Shown: one piece after another, positions 60,515-64,000 of the stretch
How the letters are laid out: each line of letters starts with the position of its first letter
Position numbering within the stretch: the stretch's first letter is position 1
Assembly (NCBI GenBank): GCA_030696305.1
Contig: JAUYSP010000011.1
Coordinates: forward strand, 1 to 64,000
Length of the DNA: 64,000 bases
Reading direction: 5' to 3'
From: Legionellaceae bacterium
GTDB taxonomy: Bacteria > Pseudomonadota > Gammaproteobacteria > Legionellales > Legionellaceae
Position numbers and translations under genes: made by a program
Notes under the pieces: model-generated
The model's input: only the letters and a program-made list of their open reading frames with translations
Databases searched by the model: none
Told to the model about the DNA's origin: nothing

Positions 60515-61457
60515 ACTATCCAAAGAAATGCAAATATCCGCTGATTACCAAGGTCAGCGGATTGATCGAGTGTTGGCTCAACTGTTTCCAGATTACTCAC
60601 GCTCAAAATTATGTAGTTGGTTGAAAGCTGGCGCAATTACTGTCAACAATCAACACTATAAACCTGATGAAAAAGTATGGGGTGGTGAGCACGTTATTTT
60701 ACAACTTGCCCCATCTATATCCCCGCTCCATTTGGAAGCTGAGAATATTCCATTAGATATCATCTTTGAAGATGAAGAGTTACTCGTTCTCAATAAACCT
60801 GCTGGATTAATAGTTCATCCTGGGGCAGGTAATCCAAGACATACGCTTGTTAATGCTTTACTCCATCATGATGCTAAATTATACGATTTACCTCGAGCGG
60901 GGATTATTCATCGTCTGGATAAAGACACGACTGGTTTACTTGTCGTCGCAAAAACGCTGGAAACACACACCAGCCTCGTCAGACAAATGCAAGCACGTGA
61001 AATTCAACGCCAGTACATAACGCTAGTACATGGTCATGTTATTGGAGGTGGAACTTTAAACACAGCTTATGGTCGCGACCCGCGCAATCGCTTGAAAATG
61101 GCGGTTTGTGCTCAAGGTCGAGAAGCAATAACGCAATATTCAGTAAAAAAACACTATCAATTTGTAACCCTATTAAACGTACAACTCATGACTGGCCGAA
61201 CCCACCAAATTCGAGTTCATATGGCGCACCTCAATCATGCAGTTGTAGGCGATCCTTTATATCAAGGGCGTACTGGCTTACGCGCCGGAATAAACCCAAC
61301 CATTCGCCAGGCTTTGCAACAGTTCAAACGCCAAGCTTTACATGCATCGAATCTCTCATTTCTTCATCCTAAATTAGAAACTACAGTGTCTTGTGCTGCG
61401 CCATTGCCTGACGATCTCCAATCTTTAATTAACCTATTAGATGCACCTCATGACTAA
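60507..61457 (+). CDS. rluD: 23S rRNA pseudouridine synthase RluD
   Basis: RluD makes pseudouridines in helix 69 of 23S rRNA. An N-terminal S4 domain (about 15-75) is followed by the synthase domain with the catalytic Asp in [13 protein letters not shown] and the LVNALLHH and [13 protein letters not shown] motifs. The ATG at 60507 gives 316 aa; a GTG at 60489 is an alternative. It overlaps miaB by 8 bp and pgeF by 17 bp. rluD followed by pgeF is the E. coli order. Confidence 0.94.
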   Translation: MNELSKEMQISADYQGQRIDRVLAQLFPDYSRSKLCSWLKAGAITVNNQHYKPDEKVWGGEHVILQLAPSISPLHLEAENIPLDIIFEDEELLVLNKPAGLIVHPGAGNPRHTLVNALLHHDAKLYDLPRAGIIHRLDKDTTGLLVVAKTLETHTSLVRQMQAREIQRQYITLVHGHVIGGGTLNTAYGRDPRNRLKMAVCAQGREAITQYSVKKHYQFVTLLNVQLMTGRTHQIRVHMAHLNHAVVGDPLYQGRTGLRAGINPTIRQALQQFKRQALHASNLSFLHPKLETTVSCAAPLPDDLQSLINLLDAPHD

Positions 61458-62187
61458 TTTAATCGCGAACTGGCCCGCGCCAAAACATATTAAAGCGCTA
61501 ACCACATCGAGATTATCCGGTCATAGTCAGCAAGGATATGCTGATAATAATTTAGGGTTACATGTGAACGACGATCCTAAACACGTTCACGCGAATAGAG
61601 ATGCCTTAATAAATCAACTGCAACTACCTAACGAACCTATTTGGCTCGATCAAACTCACAGTAATCGGTGTGTTGTTGTCGAAAATGTAGGCGTAGATCG
61701 CCAGGCTGATGCCGCTGTTACACGCGACGCTCAATTTCCTTTAGCCATTATGACAGCGGACTGTTTACCCATTGTCATTTGCGATAATCAAGGAACTGAA
61801 ATTGCCGCCATACACGCTGGGTGGCGCGGCCTTGCCAATGGCATTATTGAAAATACGCTTGCGTCTATGCGCAGCGCAGCAAGCTCCTGTTTAGCCTGGA
61901 TTGGGCCTGCAATTTGTGCCGCATGCTATGAAACTGGGGAAGAAGTTTTACAAACATTCACTGATCGTTATTCATTTGCTCATCAAGCTTTTTACCAAGA
62001 TAAATCTCATTTGCATGCAAATTTACCTCAAATGGCCGAATTAATATTGTATCAACTAGGTATTTCTGCTATTTATCAATCTAATGCATGTACATTTGAA
62101 TTACATGAACAATTCTATTCTTATCGTCGAGCAGCACAAACCGGTAGAATGGCTACTTTAATTTGGTTCCAGGACAATACATTATGA
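61441..62187 (+). CDS. pgeF: Peptidoglycan editing factor / purine nucleoside phosphorylase (YfiH)
   Basis: A 248-aa copper/zinc-site protein of the YfiH family (DUF152). Motifs include LDQTHSNRC, TADCLPIVI, AIHAGWRGLANGI (near 125-137) and IGPAICAACYETG. Members correct errors in peptidoglycan precursors and have been shown to act on adenosine. The start codon overlaps the rluD end by 17 bp, which indicates tight coupling. Confidence 0.92.
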   Translation: MHLMTNLIANWPAPKHIKALTTSRLSGHSQQGYADNNLGLHVNDDPKHVHANRDALINQLQLPNEPIWLDQTHSNRCVVVENVGVDRQADAAVTRDAQFPLAIMTADCLPIVICDNQGTEIAAIHAGWRGLANGIIENTLASMRSAASSCLAWIGPAICAACYETGEEVLQTFTDRYSFAHQAFYQDKSHLHANLPQMAELILYQLGISAIYQSNACTFELHEQFYSYRRAAQTGRMATLIWFQDNTL

Positions 62188-63554
62188 AACAACTCATTCA
62201 AACCTGTTTTATTATCTTTGTTTGCATCACCTCTTCATTGGTGAAGGCAGCCCCTCCAACGAGTCAATTACCTACGTTAGCGCCTGTACTTAAAACTGCC
62301 ATGCCTGCTATTGTTAACATTGCGGTTCAAGGTATAATGCCCAATGGTATGCCAAGCAGTGACGACGACGATAAAGATAATCAAAATAAACCCCAGCTTC
62401 CTCAAGAAAAAACCAGAAAATTTCAAAGCATTGGTTCAGGTGTAATCATCGATCCTAAAAACGGAATTATTTTGACTAACGATCACGTGATTCGGAATGC
62501 TCAAATTATCACGGTAACACTGAATGACGGCCGTCGACTAAAAGCAAAGTTAATCGGTAGTGATAGCGAAACCGATGTGGCTGTTTTAAAAATTGATGCA
62601 AATAACCTCAAGGGAATGCCAATTGGCAATTCTGATACCATTGAAGTTGGTGATTTTGTAGTTGCGATTGGCAATCCATTTGGCTTAAATAGCTTTGGTA
62701 ATAGCCAATCAGCTACCTTTGGAATTGTCAGTGCGATGAAACGTAGTGATTTAAATATCGAAGGCGTTGAAAACTTTATTCAAACTGACGCGGCAATTAA
62801 TCCAGGCAATTCTGGCGGTGCTTTAATTAATGTGCACGGCGAATTAATCGGTATTAATACAGCAATTATTTCGCTCTCTGGTGGCAACGTCGGAATTGGC
62901 TTTGCTATTCCAATTAATATGGCCAAGGATGTCGCGCAACAAATTATTAAATTTGGTTCTGTGCATCGTGGGCTCATGGGGATTTTTGTGCAACACCTTA
63001 CTCCTGAATTAGCCCAAGCAATGGGATATTCAGCTAATTTTCAAGGTGCTATAGTTGCTCAAGTAAATGAAGGTTCCCCTGCTGAAGCAGCCGGATTAAA
63101 AGCAGGTGATGTGATTACTCAAATTAATGACACGAACATTACGCAAGCGACTCAGGTCAAAACAGTAATTAGTTTATTGCGTGTCGACACTGAAGCAAAA
63201 ATAGTGATTAAACGTAACGGCAAAGACATGACGATCAAAGCCTTAGTTACGGATATAAAAAAGAACGAACAAAAATTACAATCTAATAACCCATTTCTAT
63301 ATGGATTAGCCTTAAGAAATTTTGAGCAAGATTCCCCTCCCCATGGCCATGTTGTTGGTGTGCAAATTATGGGAGCATCAGAAAACAGCGCAGGATGGCG
63401 TGCAGGTTTACGCCCAGGCGATGTCATTATTGCTGCGAATAATCAACCAACGCCTGACACAAATACTTTGCAATCCATAGCACGACACAAACAAGAACAA
63501 TTGTTGGTGCAAGTGTTACGGGGCGTGGGTGCACTATATATATTGATTATATAA
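62184..63554 (+). CDS. Periplasmic serine endoprotease of the Do family
   Basis: A DegP/DegQ-type protease of 456 aa. A signal peptide (to VKAAP) is followed by a protease domain with the triad His101 (TNDHVIRN), Asp131 (ETDVAVLK) and Ser210 (GNSGGA). Two PDZ domains occupy about 255-345 and 370-450. It refolds or degrades misfolded envelope proteins. The ATG at 62184 overlaps the pgeF stop. It differs from the one-PDZ protein at 34671. Confidence 0.93.
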   Translation: MKQLIQTCFIIFVCITSSLVKAAPPTSQLPTLAPVLKTAMPAIVNIAVQGIMPNGMPSSDDDDKDNQNKPQLPQEKTRKFQSIGSGVIIDPKNGIILTNDHVIRNAQIITVTLNDGRRLKAKLIGSDSETDVAVLKIDANNLKGMPIGNSDTIEVGDFVVAIGNPFGLNSFGNSQSATFGIVSAMKRSDLNIEGVENFIQTDAAINPGNSGGALINVHGELIGINTAIISLSGGNVGIGFAIPINMAKDVAQQIIKFGSVHRGLMGIFVQHLTPELAQAMGYSANFQGAIVAQVNEGSPAEAAGLKAGDVITQINDTNITQATQVKTVISLLRVDTEAKIVIKRNGKDMTIKALVTDIKKNEQKLQSNNPFLYGLALRNFEQDSPPHGHVVGVQIMGASENSAGWRAGLRPGDVIIAANNQPTPDTNTLQSIARHKQEQLLVQVLRGVGALYILII

Positions 63555-63562
63555 AAAAATGA

Positions 63563-63588
63563 GCCGATACCTCTTGACAAGAGTCGGC
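63563..63588 (-). terminator. Hairpin downstream of the Do protease gene
   Basis: gccga...tcggc (63563-63567/63584-63588) closes over ctcttg/caagag. Read on the minus strand, the hairpin is followed by tcattttttt, so it could end antisense transcription coming from the convergent ldhA gene. On the plus strand only an A tract follows. Confidence 0.4.
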
Positions 63589-63602
63589 AAAAAAGACAAA
63601 AT
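63574..63602 (+). promoter_or_regulatory. tRNA-Met promoter
   Basis: A perfect TTGACA (63574-63579), a 17-bp spacer and CAAAAT (63597-63602) end 11 bp before the tRNA. The GC-rich cgccctcg after the -10 box resembles a stringent-control discriminator. The -35 box lies inside the hairpin at 63563-63588. Confidence 0.6.
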
Positions 63603-63613
63603 CACGCCCTCGT

Positions 63614-63690
63614 GGCTATGTAGCTCAGCTGGTTAGAGCGCGGCACTCATAATGCTGAGGTCGGTGGTTCGAGTCCACCCATAGCCACCA
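63614..63690 (+). tRNA. tRNA-Met (elongator, anticodon CAU)
   Basis: A 77-nt tRNA with acceptor stem ggctatg/catagcc, D arm gctcagctggttagagc, anticodon loop with CAT (actcataatg), T loop ggttcgagtcc, and an encoded CCA. The body closely resembles the E. coli elongator tRNA-Met rather than the initiator type. A tRNA-Ile with lysidine also has CAT but usually starts differently. Confidence 0.95.
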
Positions 63691-63692
63691 CT

Positions 63693-63758
63693 TTAAAATT
63701 CAGCACCATTACATACCATCTTACAGCCAACTACCGGCTCATCCCATTTGCAGGGCAC
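63693..63758 (-). CDS. Possible 21-aa cysteine-containing small protein
   Basis: A GTG (63756-63758) is preceded by AGGAG with a 6-bp gap. The frame reads MPCKWDEPVVGCKMVCNGAE and ends in F and a TAA. Three Cys residues in 21 are striking. It lies between ldhA and the tRNA gene on the same strand as ldhA. It is too short to identify and could be a chance frame. Confidence 0.3.
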   Translation of the reverse strand: MPCKWDEPVVGCKMVCNGAEF

Positions 63759-63808
63759 TTTAATCTCCTTTTGATGACCTATTAGCTCATGACGCACAGA
63801 ATAATGAT

Positions 63809-64000
63809 TCATAGTTTAGGATGTGATGGTGCGTCGGTGACTAAATAAATAGGTCCAGATTTTTTTTCAAAATTACTTATATTTTCCAATGTTGTTGTAG
63901 CAATATTCTTTACAGCTTCTTGTGTAAAGAATCCTTGATGACCAGTAATCAATACATTCGGAAATGTTTGTAGTCTACAAAATACATCATCATTAATAAT
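63809..64000 (-). CDS. D-lactate dehydrogenase, 3' end (partial)
   Basis: The last 63 residues of a D-2-hydroxyacid dehydrogenase. The sequence IINDDVFCRLQTFPNVLITG continues to HQGFFTQEAVKNIATTTLEN, matching the C-terminus of fermentative D-lactate dehydrogenase (LdhA), which reduces pyruvate to D-lactate with NADH; the His in GHQ is the catalytic acid. The 5' part lies beyond the window. Confidence 0.85.
   Translation of the reverse strand: MINDDVFCRLQTFPNVLITGHQGFFTQEAVKNIATTTLENISNFEKKSGPIYLVTDAPSHPKL

Overview
The window reads as a chromosomal segment of an AT-rich gammaproteobacterium. Several gene orders are typical of that class: smrB divergent from prmB-aroC, ribF-ileS-lspA, pilM...pilQ-aroK-aroB, rluD-pgeF, and bamD. 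Many dispersed palindromic repeats, degraded genes and large unrecognised helical or membrane proteins resembling secreted effectors suggest a host-associated lineage, most likely Legionellales (Coxiella/Rickettsiella-like). That placement is inference, because no rRNA or marker phylogeny can be run here.

Layout. 0-10.6 kb is core: aroC, prmB, smrB, udk, fabI, a DUF2165 membrane protein, hemL, an orphan FlgM-like protein, an SDR, an isochorismatase-fold hydrolase, an outer-membrane protein, rdgC and bamD. 10.64-16.12 kb is a 5.4-kb island in the 3' end of tRNA-Ser(UGA). It is bounded by a 15-bp copy of the tRNA end and by inner inverted repeats. It carries a zinc-motif protein of unknown function, a Nudix hydrolase, an acyltransferase, a DUF1016 PDDEXK nuclease, an excisionase-like HTH protein, a broken AAA ATPase and a GIY-YIG protein; no integrase is seen. 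A HigB-like toxin remnant lies just outside. 16.2-22.5 kb is accessory: two divergent unknown membrane proteins, a CPA2 antiporter, a DUF421 protein and an FAD monooxygenase-like protein. 22.8-30.2 kb is core: a DUF4142 lipoprotein, kdsA, pyrG, ribH, ribBA, ribD and bepA. 30.4-38.7 kb mixes an unknown 626-aa protein, an acyl-CoA dehydrogenase, a PLP lyase, a DegS-like protease, a large helical-repeat gene with an in-frame stop, and a KDPG-aldolase homologue lacking its Schiff-base lysine. Two abutting miniature inverted-repeat elements follow. 39-63.6 kb is again core: lspA, ileS, ribF, usp, pdxB, aroB, aroK, pilM, a PilN-PilQ fusion, a SWIM/SNF2 helicase, nadE, two outer-membrane barrels, rpe, slt, an MFS transporter, miaB, rluD, pgeF, htrA, tRNA-Met and the 3' end of a D-lactate dehydrogenase gene.

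Metabolism encoded here covers late shikimate steps (aroB, aroK, aroC), riboflavin/FAD (ribD, ribBA, ribH, ribF, with no riboflavin synthase in the cluster), NAD (nadE), PLP (pdxB), haem (hemL), Kdo (kdsA), CTP (pyrG) and fatty acid elongation (fabI). Envelope upkeep is served by bamD, bepA, two HtrA-type proteases, slt and lspA.

The strongest unusual observations are: the pilN-pilQ fusion with pilO and pilP gone; the tRNA-Ser island with att repeats plus inner inverted repeats; a 174-bp MITE with 16-bp terminal repeats and an exact 10-bp target duplication, abutting a second element that supplies the lspA stop codon; repeat-derived sequence at the end of aroC; an in-frame TAA in a 714-codon gene; an orphan FlgM-like protein; and the catalytically degenerate aldolase.
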